Notes under the pieces: model-generated
Databases searched by the model: none
Told to the model about the DNA's origin: nothing
What the model saw: the letters and a program-made list of their open reading frames with translations, nothing else
Shown here: piece by piece, positions 49,601 to 61,705 of the stretch
Layout of the letters: each line of letters opens with the position of its first letter
Numbering within the stretch: the stretch's first letter is position 1
Position numbers and translations under genes: made by a program
DNA from: Beta vulgaris subsp. vulgaris
Taxonomy: Eukaryota; Streptophyta; Magnoliopsida; Caryophyllales; Amaranthaceae
Assembly: GCF_026745355.1 (NCBI RefSeq)
Contig: NC_079202.1
Location: 47,070,873-47,134,872 of the forward strand
Length of the DNA stretch: 64,000 nucleotides
Direction: 5' to 3'

Positions 49601-52600
49601 ACTTATTTTACATTTTTGATAATTTAATGTCTTCTACTCATTTTATGTTTTTGATCATTTTTTTACTTTTTTTTGCTCATTTTCGAAAGTTTTTCTTACC
49701 CATTTTAAATAGTTCTCACGATTTTCACCATAAGAGGATTCACTGGAACCCAACTCTCTTTATATATATTTTTCTTTGAATAGTAAAATTAATTCATTAA
49801 TAAAAAGTCATACGACATCTACATAAGCAATCGAATCAAACAAATACATAAGTTGAATCAAACAAAAATTTCCTTCATAAAAACTACGATCGTCAAACAA
49901 ATCTTGCAATGTGGAACATCTCCCGCTTATATCGCTGGAAAATACAGCCTTGTTGGAGAGACAATCTAAAGATCCCTTGTAGTCGTGAGGATGATTTCCG
50001 TCAGATTCATCTGACCGTATTCGAAAAATTGATAACTTTTGTGATCCCGCATAATTCTTCACCAACAAAATAATTTCACGGCAATCCATTAGATCTAGTA
50101 TCCCGGATTGTAACCTGTAGAAATTCCCCCTCTAAAAGAGGAGAAAAACCCTGTCTTTCGAAGGAGGTCGAAAAACCTTGTCTTTCGAAGGAGATCGAAA
50201 AACCTTTTCTTATGAAGGAGATCGAAAACCCTTTCTTTCGAGGGAGAAATCGTTATTGGAAACCTAAAAACAAATAAAAAAAACAAAGGTGGGGGCTTTC
50301 CAACGGTAAAAACCGATGGAAGCCCTTTTAAAAATCAACAATGGAGGCTAGGGTTTTTGAAAGTACAGAGGAGAGAGGGGAGAGAAAAACAACGCTTTTC
50401 CCTTTCGAAGCCCACAACTCTCTCTATATATATAATATCTATGTATGTATGTATATATTCTCTCAATGCAAGGAGTATATTGAAATGACGCATCTAAGTG
50501 AGGTGGGGTTCCTAAGATGTAGTGAGGGATCTTGTAAAAATTGGTTCTTTTTTTCTATTTATTTGGGACTAGACACGAGGGGAGAGGGATTGTTAATGTA
50601 CTACTGGTGATTGATGTACATTTGGTAATAAGAAGTACAATGTTTCAATTGAGCCAAAAATGAAGATATTTTAATGTTACATATCCTTAATCTCATGGAT
50701 ATGTATGTTCTCCACTGTACAAGTAATTCATCCATTACCACATAACATCTGGTGCAGCCAGTATGGCCGACCTAAATTGTTTCTACCTCATCCAAGGGTG
50801 GACATTATCAGTTCTTCTGCAAATCAAACACCACTTATATAGTGACTTCTCAATGCATTAGTGGTCCTATATATCTCGTACATATTTGATTTGATACTTG
50901 TTATGTACATATTTCATGTGTTACACAAAAGTTCTCTCTACATTTTTGATCATATAGATAATTATTACGTGCAACTTGCCTACTTCAAGATCTATTGTTT
51001 TAGTACGTACAAAGAGGAAATTTGATCTTTCTCCATATGCGGTTTTTTTCTTGATATAAGATCTTTATCCATATATTAGATTGGAATTGATCGAATATCT
51101 TAATGTTTTTAGAATAATCTATGAGTTGATTATACTATTAGTATTCTATTGATCTCGGTAATATTGATTTTAGTGTACTGTACTATTGAGAGGAGTGGAA
51201 TGGGGGAACCAATTGGTATAGGAACAAAATCTCTCCCTTTAAATCTCAAAGCAATTGCAGATAATTGAATTAATTATTGAGAATAAGTGTTCTATGTTAT
51301 TATTGCACACCACAATCTAATATTTTACTCCAAGTTTAAGATGGTTGCATTGTATGTTCATTTCAATTTTTCTAGAACAAAAATATTATCATAATCATGT
51401 TGAGTAGCTTTATAAATTATACTTCCTCCATTCTTTTCCTATTGCAACATTAAGATTCGGCACAATTTTTAAGAAAGTGAAAAAGGTGGGTAGTTTCGCA
51501 GAAATTTACCCCTTTAATTAACTAGAATAGGAGAAAAATAAATCCTTAATAAAGTAAAATCAACTTTATGAGGCAAAGTGAGTAATTAATTATGGTTTTA
51601 GTTAGACAAAATAATAACAATATTGTCAACTAAAGTTACTTTTTTTATACCAAAAGTAGAATTGTTACAATAAATGTAAAACTACCCATAGTGGTAGTTG
51701 TTACAATTAACAGAGAAAGTAGTAAAAACTTACATCAATATCTCTCACTCTTAATGGAATACTAGATAAAAACTTTGTACACATGTTAATGCAAGTTTAA
51801 TTTACTTAGTAGACTAGATAAGTTTGGGAAAAATTGTATTATTTTTAATTTGAAAAATGATATATGTACTTATGTGGTAACACATAATATTGTCATAAAT
51901 TAAAAGGTAATAGAATGAATTTACCAAATGTATTTAATACTTTTTGTTAATTAGCTCCTAGAGCTGTATTTAAAACATATACTTCCTCCATAATAGAAAA
52001 AATATATACTAATATATTAAAAGACGTGCGTAAACTAGGAACGGTGTCACGTGGCGCTCTCCCTAAGGAGTTTTAGATCATGTAATCCATGTACATTAAA
52101 AAAAAATTAAAAATGCAACTAACAAATAGTGTTCATGAAATATAAATAGTGTTTTATTCCTCTTTATCTGAAACATCTAGCAAAAAGAGGTTTATCATTC
52201 CTCGTTTATATGTATGTTTCTTTTTCCCCTTAAAAGTCAGTTTTCTAAGAATAATGTGTTTGACTTCTTACATGATAAAGTGGACTAAGATAATCATGTC
52301 AAGCTGATACTTGTCCAGCACAAAAAGATGACTATAACAAATGTACTCCATATGTGCACTTGGAATCCTGTGTGCCAAAACTAACATTAGGTTAGTCAAA
52401 CCATTTTCTGGTGTCCAATTGAGTTAATGTTAAAGGGACCACTAATTTTTCATATTTTACTCAAGAGGGTAATAATTCTAGTTTTGGATAGTTTTTTCTG
52501 AAAGAGAAGAATTTAATGAAATAAATTTTGATGCGGTTTTTTCACCCATAAACATCAACTAAATGCTACTTGTATCGTGCAGGTACCCTTATACGGCTTA

Positions 52601-55600
52601 TGGCTACCAAGTAAGTCTTTCTTTCTTTTTGTCTTCCTCCAATAGTATAAAGTACTTAGGATCTTATTAATCTTCCATTATGTAAATTTAGCAAAAAGGG
52701 TTAATTCACTTTTCATAATTACCCCATGGCTACAATAATTTCCATGCACGAGATAAGTATATAAATATAAGTATCGTGCATGAATAGACCTTAATCTTAA
52801 GTAGTTTATATATTAAGTGATGATGTAATAATGATTATGAACTTGACTCTACACATGCCAAAAGCATATGAAGAAATGATATTAACTTATGTTATAGTAT
52901 GAGTGTTGGGACATGGCATACATGACAATGTCCTCGAATTGAAGACTATTTTTATTTTCGTCTGAAAAGTTGCAGGAGAAAACAAGTTTAGGTAAACGAG
53001 TCAAGCTATATGAATTTAGGTCATATTTAATTAATGTCGATAAGTTAAAGTAAAGGTCAACAAAATGTGATGAAAAAAATAATGTAGATGAAGAAGATAC
53101 AACGTTATTTACAAATAAAATTGATAAGGGGTTTTGCTCCCTTATAAAGTTGTACAATCTCAAATTCACTAGCAAGTTACCTTAAAAATATTAAGACATC
53201 ATTTCAACTTTAAATGATCATTTGGGCCAATATATTGATAATTTTTTCTTCTTTACTTCAAACACATATTCTATTATGACATTAGTAATTTGCCTTCCTA
53301 GATTATGCAAAGTGTATACATTAGTAGTACTGTTAAAGTGATCAAAGTAAGCAAACATAAGAACTTAGACATTCGTGGAAGAAAAGGAATATGTATCACG
53401 AAGGAGTCTATCGGTATTGCTTTAAGCTTTTAGCTTTAAACATTATCTATATGATTGCATTTATAATTTTTCATATCAAGGAAAGAAATAGAAAAATAGC
53501 GAGGAACTATAGCATATAATTTTTATATGAAAATAATCTATGGTAAATCGGTCTTATATACTTCATATTAGAATCTGTGTTGTTTATCATATGGTTCATG
53601 AATTTTTATTTTGAAGAATATAATTTATGAATATAAGTAGACAATAACTTAATGTAAGATTCATGCATAATTGAAGAGACCAAATTGTTTATGAAAATTG
53701 ATGGAAAAAACTTGTGGTGATGGGATACATGCAGGGTCTATACAACCCACAATTGCAGCAATCACAGCAATACTATGCACAATTCTATGGTGGGTCCAGT
53801 TCTAATTCATCTTTAGGGGGTCCCTTTTATTATGGAGGATATTCTTTGCCTAGTAGCAGAGCAGGATTTTCTACCTCCACTCCGGCGCAACGTATCCCTG
53901 GTCCCTCTTATATTTACTATCCTACGCAGATGGAAGCTGGATCTTTCACTCCATTTCCTAATCCTAATCCTAATCCTAATCCTACGCCTGCACATGCTCT
54001 TCCTCCTGCTCCTTCTCTTCCTACTTCAGCTCTACAACCCTCTTCTACAGGTAAATTTTTCTATATTGTCTTTTATCTTTTCTTTTTTTTTGCATGTATT
54101 GCATGAAAAGTAATATAATAGTCACATATAGTACTAATTTTTACGTATTATTTGATAGATATTATGGTATCATCTTTTATGATTGGATTCAGACAAAAAT
54201 TCCTATTAATACAAATATTAAAACATATAAGGCAAAATTATGTGATTGATGCTTGATTGATTGTTGTTGGACAATGACGAGCTTTTTAAATTTATACTTC
54301 CTCCATTCCATAAGAAATGAAACACTTTTTTAAAAAAAACTATCACATAAAAGAGAGAAGTGTTTCACTTATTATGAAAGGGAGAAAATATATAATTCGA
54401 TGTGTGGACAAGTTTTTCTAATCTAGTATTTGTTTAGAAGATTTATAGTCAAGGCTTATTGATCCGTGATTTGAATTAGTAAGGAGATTTCAATATTTAT
54501 ATCTACCACATTTTATTTTAAATGTCGTTTTTTTTTATATAAAAATCAAAATCGATCACTTAAACTATTCATTTTACCTTTGATAATTATGTGTTGAATT
54601 CTCAACATTATAACATGAGTGTGAAAATTTACCCTTCTCCGACATAAATATCTTAGTACGATTGATGTAGTTTCGTATCAAAGGTAATTTCCTTTAGCTC
54701 CTTCCGACTTCCAACTAAAAAAGCTATGACTTACTCTATGAAATGGGGGGACCCTAAGAAGCCAAATGATAATGACAGAGAAATCCCACTTTAGGGATAT
54801 TAGAAGCCATGGATTGATACCAACAATAGCTGTTCCTTTATGTCCTTTTTCTTCTTGCAATTACACCTTTCGTCTTCAACATTGCTTTATAGTCTATTAA
54901 GTATCACTGTCAATATCACTCTCTCGTTTTAATTAGATTTTTTTAAATTTCATATAACATATTTCTTTCGTTTTTTTTATACATGCTAAATAGAGAAAGT
55001 GAGAGGTTTTAAAGAAAGTAGAGAGAGAAAGTAAGAGACCACCATTTTTTGAATAAAAAAACAATTGTTAAAGAAAAAGTACGGGTATTTTAAAGGCAAA
55101 GATGGAGGACCATCATATTTTAATAGTATTTTAAGATCTTTATAGTAAAAAGGAATCCATCTATGATATGTAGCATCTATTATAACATTTACATTTAAGA
55201 AAAACGTAACATGTTTTAAAAAAAAAAACAGAGGAAGTATATTGTTTAATGCATCTAAATTAGCCATACTTATATTAATAATATACCTAGTTTAGAACCT
55301 GATGACATAATACTAATTATGACTTACTTTTCTTTTGATTATTACAAAATTTGTTAATTATATCTATGAGGAACTCAAAATATATAACAATAATGAACAA
55401 ATCCTAAATCATCTACACATATATCCTCTAAATTAACTAAGATATTATGTAAAATTTGTGGTCATGTTATTGTTAACTCATATAGGGGTAACGGGATGGA
55501 GAGTATTACAAGATTTACAATGTACATGTGTGGTTCCAACCTCACTACTCACTACTCACTACTCACTAGTTATAATGACAACTTATGGGCTCTCTCTTCC

Positions 55601-58285
55601 TAATGCCTGCCTGCAAATATTGCAGTATGTACCTCTATGTACATAAATAGGTCCACTGGGCCCCACTTTGGGCCCATTACTCATGTTAATAGATTGATTG
55701 ATGCTGGTTTACTGCTTTGCACATTGTGCGAACTTCCCTCTTCTGCTAAATGTTTGGGTGAAAAGATAGATTTACCTTTGGGTAATGTCTTTTTCTAGTG
55801 TCAGATTTCAGAAATACCCATTTAAGTCGATCAGATTTTGCTTTTACTTGTGCAATTGGTTACGTAGGCCCACTTAGATTTGGGCTTCCTCATTTAGGGA
55901 GATAACATCAAGTGTGATCTCCTTGAATTAGATAACCTAACTCATGATTCATGAGTGTTTATTTTATGAGAAAGGAGTTTTCATAAAATATATGAGGAAT
56001 TGTAAGTTAAGAAAATAAGGTTTATCTACCACTAATGCCCTATGTTTTACGAAATTATACGTTTTACCCAATTTTTTTGAACTTTCCACATTGTACCCTC
56101 AAGCTTTTTAAACATTACACAAAATACCAAGCAGTAGATTTTGGCACTCTTACCATGTGGGTGTAACAGTGTAAGATATTTTAGCCTTGTTAATTGACCG
56201 AGGTTCGGGACATGATGCTGAGAAATTGAAGGCTGAGTGGGGTTTAAGGCTAGGAAGTTCTATTAGCAAGGGTATTTTGTGTTACATTTTAGAAAATTTA
56301 GGGATACAATTTGAAAAGTTCAAAAAAGCTGAGAACAACATAGAATGTCGCAGAACACAAGGACACTATGTAAAAAGTTCCAAAAAAATAAATGATAATG
56401 CTGAATATAAACCAGATTTTGAGCACATCTAGTTCAATTCATTCATATCAAACGTTGGTCTATTTAGATCCAAAGTTGCCGGCCCATAAAAATCATATCC
56501 AGGTTATGGAAATTTGTCTTCAATTAGTCATATACTACGAAGAAACAAATAATTAAAATAGGGTAATCCTAATACATCACCTGAATACATATAAAAAAGG
56601 CAACAAAATTGAATAGACTAACACATAACATCTTATATATGATCCACGAGGTTGAGGTGGTGAAGTAGTGATATCGTTTCGCATCTCATATTCCTGAAGT
56701 CTAGAGATCAAATCTCATGAGACTCATTGGAGGATTTCCCCTTATCCTCAAGTGAACTCCCTTAATCTTATCTTTAAAATAAATATTATGTATGATCCAC
56801 ATTTACATATGATCATGACAATATATCCAATATTGAATTTGACCATCATATTCATGATGATATTGTCAAGCAATTAAGATTGATATACTAGTTTTTTCAC
56901 CAAAGGATAACGATTGCAATACGAACGATATTATAATTAGAATTTCGAGAGTTTCCAATTTATAACAATTATTAGAGAAGTTATAAATTAACAACTAGTT
57001 ATTGAATTCGACAATATCCATGATCATTTACCAATGTGAATTTAAAGTCTTAAATTAAACACCTAAGAAAAGTAGAAAAAATGCATTACATGAACAAAAC
57101 ATCAATCACCTTGTTGACACAAAAAATATCACTTACTCATAGCTAAAATGAGTAGACACATTGTCACGACTGATTTAGAAATGACTACTCAATTAAGGAA
57201 CTTTGATATGTATACTCAATAATAAATTCAAGAAGAGAGACTATGATTTACTTTAGTTGAGTATACACATCTAGTGAATATAATCTAATTTCGGGGGCCA
57301 TCCATAACTTTCGAGTGATTGGATGTTATGGTGGGTCTCCTCAATAATTGTGGGGTATATTGTGCGATGTAAGTTATTTTAAATGCTTTTATTAGATACA
57401 AGTTATATTTTTTTTCCCATAAAAATCAAAAGAGATTATAGATTAGTTGGTTAGTGTGTCCATATTTCAAATAAGAGGTTGTTTGTTCGAGTCTTCATAC
57501 ATATATTTTCACTTATTACTTTGTTGGGAAGGAGGGGCACATGTGACAACATTAATATAGGTTGGATACGAGCCAAATTTAACTAAGAAACTAGTTTTTA
57601 AGCCCGGACATGCCTCGAGTAATCATAATTTTCATTTATTAGTATCTTACATTGAAAATTATAAAACCAAACATTACTTGGTTTAGTGGCTAAGACTTTG
57701 GTGTACAAGCTTGAGGTCATAGATCAAATCTTATACCATGCATTTTCTAATTTTTTTATTGTAAGTGGGATACATGAAATCAACACTCTAAGAGATAGCG
57801 ACACATGACACAGTTCCTTATTGAGAAACACCTTTTAATATATTAGTATAGATGGGTCCAATTCTAACTTTCACCTATCTTGATACCCAAATGTAATTAA
57901 CATATGCCTATTCCAAGCAATAAAATGCAAATCTTACCAATTGAGTCCAATCCTATATAATTTGACTGTGTTAGCCTAACCATTTCACAATCCATTAGCA
58001 TTCTACAAACTAGGAGCAATTCAAAATCAGTGGAGCTATTTGCAAAGAACATTGGAGTCATGTTGTCGCTTTCTAAGTTTCTTTTCATATTCATTATTAA
58101 CATGATTCATATGGGAAATTGTTAGTGTTGATTGTATTACCGTATGGTTTAATTTTTGAGGTCTTTGTTAAATATTGTATATTAAAAGTAATAATTTTTT
58201 ACCTACAGAAGAATCACATGTTCAACAAAGCTCTTCGGTAGAGACAGACGTTGCGGTGATCCATTCTGAGGGTCCAAGCAATTGA
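46415..58285 (+). CDS. single-RRM RNA-binding protein (RBM24/38-like, ARP1-like), six exons
   Basis: Exons 46415-46609, 46717-46840, 47010-47130, 52583-52610, 53735-54050 and 58209-58285 all have GT-AG introns and join to 861 bases, 286 residues. One RRM occupies about residues 19-100: RNP2 is [12 protein letters not shown]1 is SKGYGFVTF and is split by intron 1. The closest plants-wide group in my memory is the [17 protein letters not shown] family that includes Arabidopsis ARP1, with likely mRNA-binding or splicing roles. The rest is low-complexity: Gly/Ser-rich, then Tyr/Gln-rich, then a [11 protein letters not shown] repeat and a Ser-rich acidic tail. No signal peptide or membrane segment is seen. 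Every splice phase agrees, so the model is firm; the function of this copy is inferred. Confidence 0.9.
46717..46840 (+). CDS. RRM gene exon 2
   Basis: Begins [16 protein letters not shown] after AATCAG and finishes the RRM ([13 protein letters not shown]). The donor is GTCCGT. Confidence 0.92.
47010..47130 (+). CDS. RRM gene exon 3
   Basis: Encodes [20 protein letters not shown], then [20 protein letters not shown]. The donor GTGAGG follows. Confidence 0.88.
49355..49770. repeat. simple repeat region bounded by inverted GTGAGAACC-type ends
   Basis: Many imperfect TCATTTTAYGTTTTT units fill the interval. The left edge has CTTATGGTGAGAACCACT and the right edge, inverted, CTTATGGTGAAAATCGTGAG, so this may be a small TIR element. 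Confidence 0.5.
50140..50245. repeat. 31-bp tandem repeat, about four units
   Basis: Units of TCTTTCGAAGGAGATCGAAA followed by AACCTTG. On the minus strand they translate as repeats of FFDLLRKTR, but no gene context supports coding. Confidence 0.75.
52583..52610 (+). CDS. RRM gene exon 4 (28-nt microexon)
   Basis: Between GTGCAG and GTAAGT. It supplies YPYTAYGYQ and keeps the phase of both neighbours. Confidence 0.85.
53735..54050 (+). CDS. RRM gene exon 5
   Basis: Begins [20 protein letters not shown] after CATGCAG and carries the Tyr/Gln- and Pro/Asn-rich tail. The donor is GTAAAT at 54051. Confidence 0.9.
54297..54388. mobile_element. short Stowaway-like MITE
   Basis: TA-flanked. The left end CTTCCTCCATTCCATAAGAA and the inner AATGAAACACTT are mirrored by AAGTGTTTCACTTATTATGA and AAGGGAG at the right. 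Confidence 0.55.
56071..56329. repeat. diverged inverted repeat (fold-back element remnant)
   Basis: The left arm, about 58 bases, ends CATTACACAAAATACC. The right arm begins GGGTATTTTGTGTTACATTT and ends GAAAAGTTCAAAAAAG. The arms share most bases, with a spacer of about 140 bases. Confidence 0.6.
56650..56720 (+). ncRNA. tRNA-like SINE remnant 1
   Basis: A-box-like TGGTGAAGTAGTG at 56658 and B-box-like AGATCAAATCT at 56705, 47 bases apart. Degenerate. Confidence 0.35.
57430..57540 (+). ncRNA. tRNA-like SINE remnant 2
   Basis: A box TAGATTAGTTGG at 57439 and B box TGTTCGAGTCT at 57484, start-to-start 45 bases as in tRNA. A SINE head is more likely than a tRNA gene because no acceptor stem is seen. 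Confidence 0.5.
57670..57740 (+). ncRNA. tRNA-like SINE remnant 3
   Basis: A-box-like TGGTTTAGTGGC at 57679 and B-box-like AGATCAAATCT at 57721. The B box equals that of remnant 1, suggesting one SINE family. Confidence 0.4.
58209..58285 (+). CDS. RRM gene exon 6
   Basis: Begins after CTACAG, reads [20 protein letters not shown] and ends GPSN with TGA at 58283-58285. Confidence 0.85.
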
Positions 58286-58735
58286 GAAAAAAGACGTTCA
58301 CAACTGTATAATCTTTAACAAAACTTCATGCTCATGAGATTATTTTTTTCTTCCTCCATAACCTACTCTCTCCGAGTATAATTTTTCCGGGTCCTAAGCC
58401 ATCGCATTCGGGTCAATTCAATCCTGACAATGGTGGAAGCTATGGACTGACCATTTACTGCTATTATTACTATATTTACATTCTGCAAAACTCACTTATT
58501 CTTTTCTTATCCTGAAAATAATTCTTTGTGAATTATATATATATATTTCCTTCTATTGTCATGTCTTATTTATCAATGTACTATGTGGTTAATTACTAAA
58601 GCAAAAAAGTTTAACATCTTTTAATTTTACTAATGTATGATAAAGGACCCTTTTGAATAAGCAATTCCGGTTTATACATGAACTTTATTCAAGTTATGGA
58701 TATCATTTGCTAATTTTAATATAGTAGGTAGTTGG
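58286..58735 (+). other. 3' flank of the RRM gene
   Basis: Probably holds the 3' UTR. No canonical AATAAA was seen. The solo LTR begins 450 bases after the stop codon. Confidence 0.5.
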
Positions 58736-58885
58736 TGTAACACCTTGATAATTCTCTTTTTTTCATAAATATTTTTCAAATATAAAACTTAGAGAATCAT
58801 CAAAGCATTATCTGAACGTATCGGCTTATTTTGAATTTTACAGCGGAAAACGTATAATTAAACTTTAGAGTTGAAATATAATAAA

Positions 58886-59511
58886 GGCTTTTTGTCCAAA
58901 ACTCCCTTAACTTTTGGGCACTTTGCGAGAAACTATCTTAAATACACAGAATTGTCCAAAACTACCTGAATTGTACAAAATCGTTGTTGACCACTACCTT
59001 AACCCCGTTGACCGTGGTTTTCAGCCCCGAATAACCACATGCGGCGGTTTTTCACCAAAGAAAAGCCCATCCCAGCCCTTGCTGCCACAACCACCCTACC
59101 CCCACCCTTTTTCCAGGCTAACCAACCACCCCCACCCCTGTTCGACCCTCCCCCAGCCACCCCGACCCCATTTCAACCACCCCCGCCCCCTTTCAAAATG
59201 GGGTGGTCGAAATGGGGGCAGGGGTGGCTAGGGGAGGGTCGAACAGGGGTGGGGGTGGTTGATTAGGCTGGAAAAGGGGTGGGGGTAGGGTGGTTGTCGC
59301 GGTCAGGACTGGGATGGACATTTTTTGGGGTGGAAAACCGCCGCACGTGCTCGGCACGTGGTTTTTCGGGGTTGAAAACCACGGTCAACGGGGGTAAGGT
59401 AGTGGTCAACAACGGTTTTGTACAATTCGGGTAGTTTTGGATAATTATGTATATTTAAGATAGTTTCTCGCAAATTGCCCAAAAGTTAAGGGGGTTTTGG
59501 ACAAAAAATCC
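58886..59511. mobile_element. 626-bp hairpin element with 9-bp TSD (MULE-type MITE)
   Basis: Two arms of about 310 bases are near-complete inverted copies: the left begins GGCTTTTTGTCCAAAACTCC and the right ends GGGGTTTTGGACAAAAAATC. Arms meet near 59200. It is flanked by TATAATAAA at 58877-58885 and 59512-59520. Nine-base duplications and very long inverted repeats suit Mutator-like elements. Pro-rich frames in the arms are by-products of C-rich sequence. Confidence 0.85.
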
Positions 59512-60307
59512 TATAATAAATAACGAAGTAACTTTAAAACCAAACAACATTGTTAACTTTAACTTCAAACCAAACTTAAATGTAAATGTATCTACTAAAA
59601 CTATAAATATCAATATGTTTCACAAGCTCTCTGTTCCCAAAAACTCCACGATGCATCATCTGCATACATGTAGATGTCAATGCACTATAAAATCTGCTCA
59701 CTAAGAATAGGTCATGATAGGATCAATAAGGCAAAGTCATTATCATACATACAAACAAAGCACGTAGTCAGCAAAGTTGAGTACTACATAATAAATAAAT
59801 AAACATTTTTACATGATACTAATAAATATCAAGCAGGGACGAATAACAACATAACAATCTGCAGATGACTTTTACTGAAGTAAACTTTAACAACCTTTTT
59901 ATTACTTTAATGGAATAGTTATTGAACCGAGTTGTCTAACTAAAAACCAGCTTTCACCTAGGAAGACGAAATACGGGAGTGACTTCGTATTCTATAATGA
60001 CCTACGATATCGAGGAACCTTTTAAATAAAAATAGGAATGGTGATCAATCCAATTCTCAGAAAAAGCCATGACACGAACACCATGTACCCCAACTCTTGA
60101 TTGTCCAATTTTTGACGTGCACCAGTCTAAAATTTATTACTATCCAAGTTTCACTTTACATGATTTACCAATTATTACTTGTTATGACACACAAGCAATA
60201 CATATAATATATAATCAAACATTCACAACTTTTTTCCTTTTTATCTTAGATTAAATAAGTTATCATACAACTTACAATCCAAGATTAATTTCTTCTTTAA
60301 TCCAATC

Positions 60308-60850
60308 TAGAGATGGCAATGGATCTTGGACCCGTCCCAGATTCGTGGATCCAGATCCGTTTTGAATGATCTGGATCTTAGCATTTTGGACCCTGCGGAT
60401 CTGGGTCGGATCCGGATCCTACACAAAAAATACGGATCTGGATCTGGATCTTATGGAGAGGATCCAGATCCGACCTGTAGATCCGTTTTTTATAGTTTGA
60501 ATATTTTAATTTTTAATTAGTACCTTAAGGCTAATGTTTATCTCATTCTCATACAAGATTGAATATTTTAAATGTTGGGATGTTGCTATATTGTAGTTTG
60601 GTGAATGTTATAATAATTATATCATTTAGCGATACAATATTGGCAATTATTTATACAACTTTTTGTGGAAATAGACAAACAGTTAGATCCAGATCCAGAT
60701 CCGTAGAACCATGGATCTAATGGATTCGGATCTGGGTATTGCCTTTTGAGATCCGTAGGATCCGGTCCGGATTTAGGTCTAGGCTCAAAAGACGGATCTG
60801 GATCTGGTACCACCAAGACCCGGTCCGGATCCGGCCCGTTGCCATCCCTA
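60308..60850. mobile_element. non-autonomous hAT transposon (543 bp)
   Basis: The ends are TAGAGATGGCAA and, inverted, TAGGGATGGCAA, flanked by the 8-bp duplication ATCCAATC (60300-60307 and 60851-60858), as for hAT elements. GGATCTGGATCC-type repeats crowd both subterminal regions. No transposase. Confidence 0.88.
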
Positions 60851-61705
60851 ATCCAATCCTTCTTATTTGATGAACCTAGCCAACGACTAATTTACCTTTC
60901 AAATGTATAAATTATCAACTTACCAAATAAGACCCACAATCCTCATAGAGTAGTGAAAATAATAATATAAGGGAACACATGATTTAATCATGATCCAACT
61001 AATAAATATATCAATTCCCCCATGTGAATTAATAAATAAAGTTCCCAACCAACATGCTTGCAGCAATATTCCATAGAAAAATGATATTAATCTCATACTT
61101 AATATGTTCGCACGCAGGCATAAAACATGTAAAATCCAACATTATAGCAATCATATATGAACTCACAAGTTCCTATACATGATACTACATAACTTTCCTT
61201 CCTAAAATCATGATACTACATCAAACAACACATAGATATGTACGTACCTTGTGTAGACATATTGATAGACCAATTTTAACAACTTTAGAAGTCGCCTGCA
61301 GAGAAATCTCCGCCTAAAACAACCAAAAAAATTTATAATCAATACTCCAAATAAATTCCAGCAACTTTGAAATACTTTAAATTTCCTTTAAAAATTAAAA
61401 GTTTTTTTCATCATTAAAACTTCAATTACTTATATTCCCTAGCATAGTACTACTATACTAGTCATTAAAATCCATATAACTCCACTAATAACAACTTTTC
61501 TAAACTTTCAGCACTTTATAATTTATTAAAATTCCCTTTAAACATACTTAAACATGCTTAGATTTATAAGTCAAATAAATTTCATAGTTTATAACATGCT
61601 ACTATGATTTTCCAATCTTTAACACCCTAAAAATCCATGCTTTGTAATTAAAATCCCAATTTAAACATAATAATATTCTTTCAATACATTATTTATGTAA
61701 TCATA
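60692..61705. repeat. tandem duplication, copy 1 (1014 bp)
   Basis: Starts inside the hAT element at GATCCAGATCCGTAGAACC and runs to ATTTATGTAATCATA. It is followed directly by copy 2. Confidence 0.9.

Larger units (their letters stand above)
47131..52582 (+). other. intron 3 of the RRM gene (5452 bp)
   Basis: AT-rich with no internal gene. It contains a TCATTTTACG-rich repeat (49390-49710) and a 31-bp tandem repeat (50140-50240). A TACTTCCTCCATTC string at 51421 with a diverged inverted partner near 51725 may mark a Stowaway-like MITE, with low certainty. Confidence 0.7.
54051..58208 (+). other. intron 5 of the RRM gene (4158 bp)
   Basis: Contains a small Stowaway-like MITE (54297-54388), a diverged inverted repeat (56071-56329) and three tRNA-like segments. 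No protein-coding gene seen. Confidence 0.7.

Noticed and set aside
57430..57540. Functional tRNA gene
   Set aside because: Box spacing is right but no acceptor or anticodon stem can be formed.
58914..59266. Proline-rich open frames in the hairpin element
   Set aside because: Both arise from C-rich inverted arms of a transposon, with no domain or splice support.
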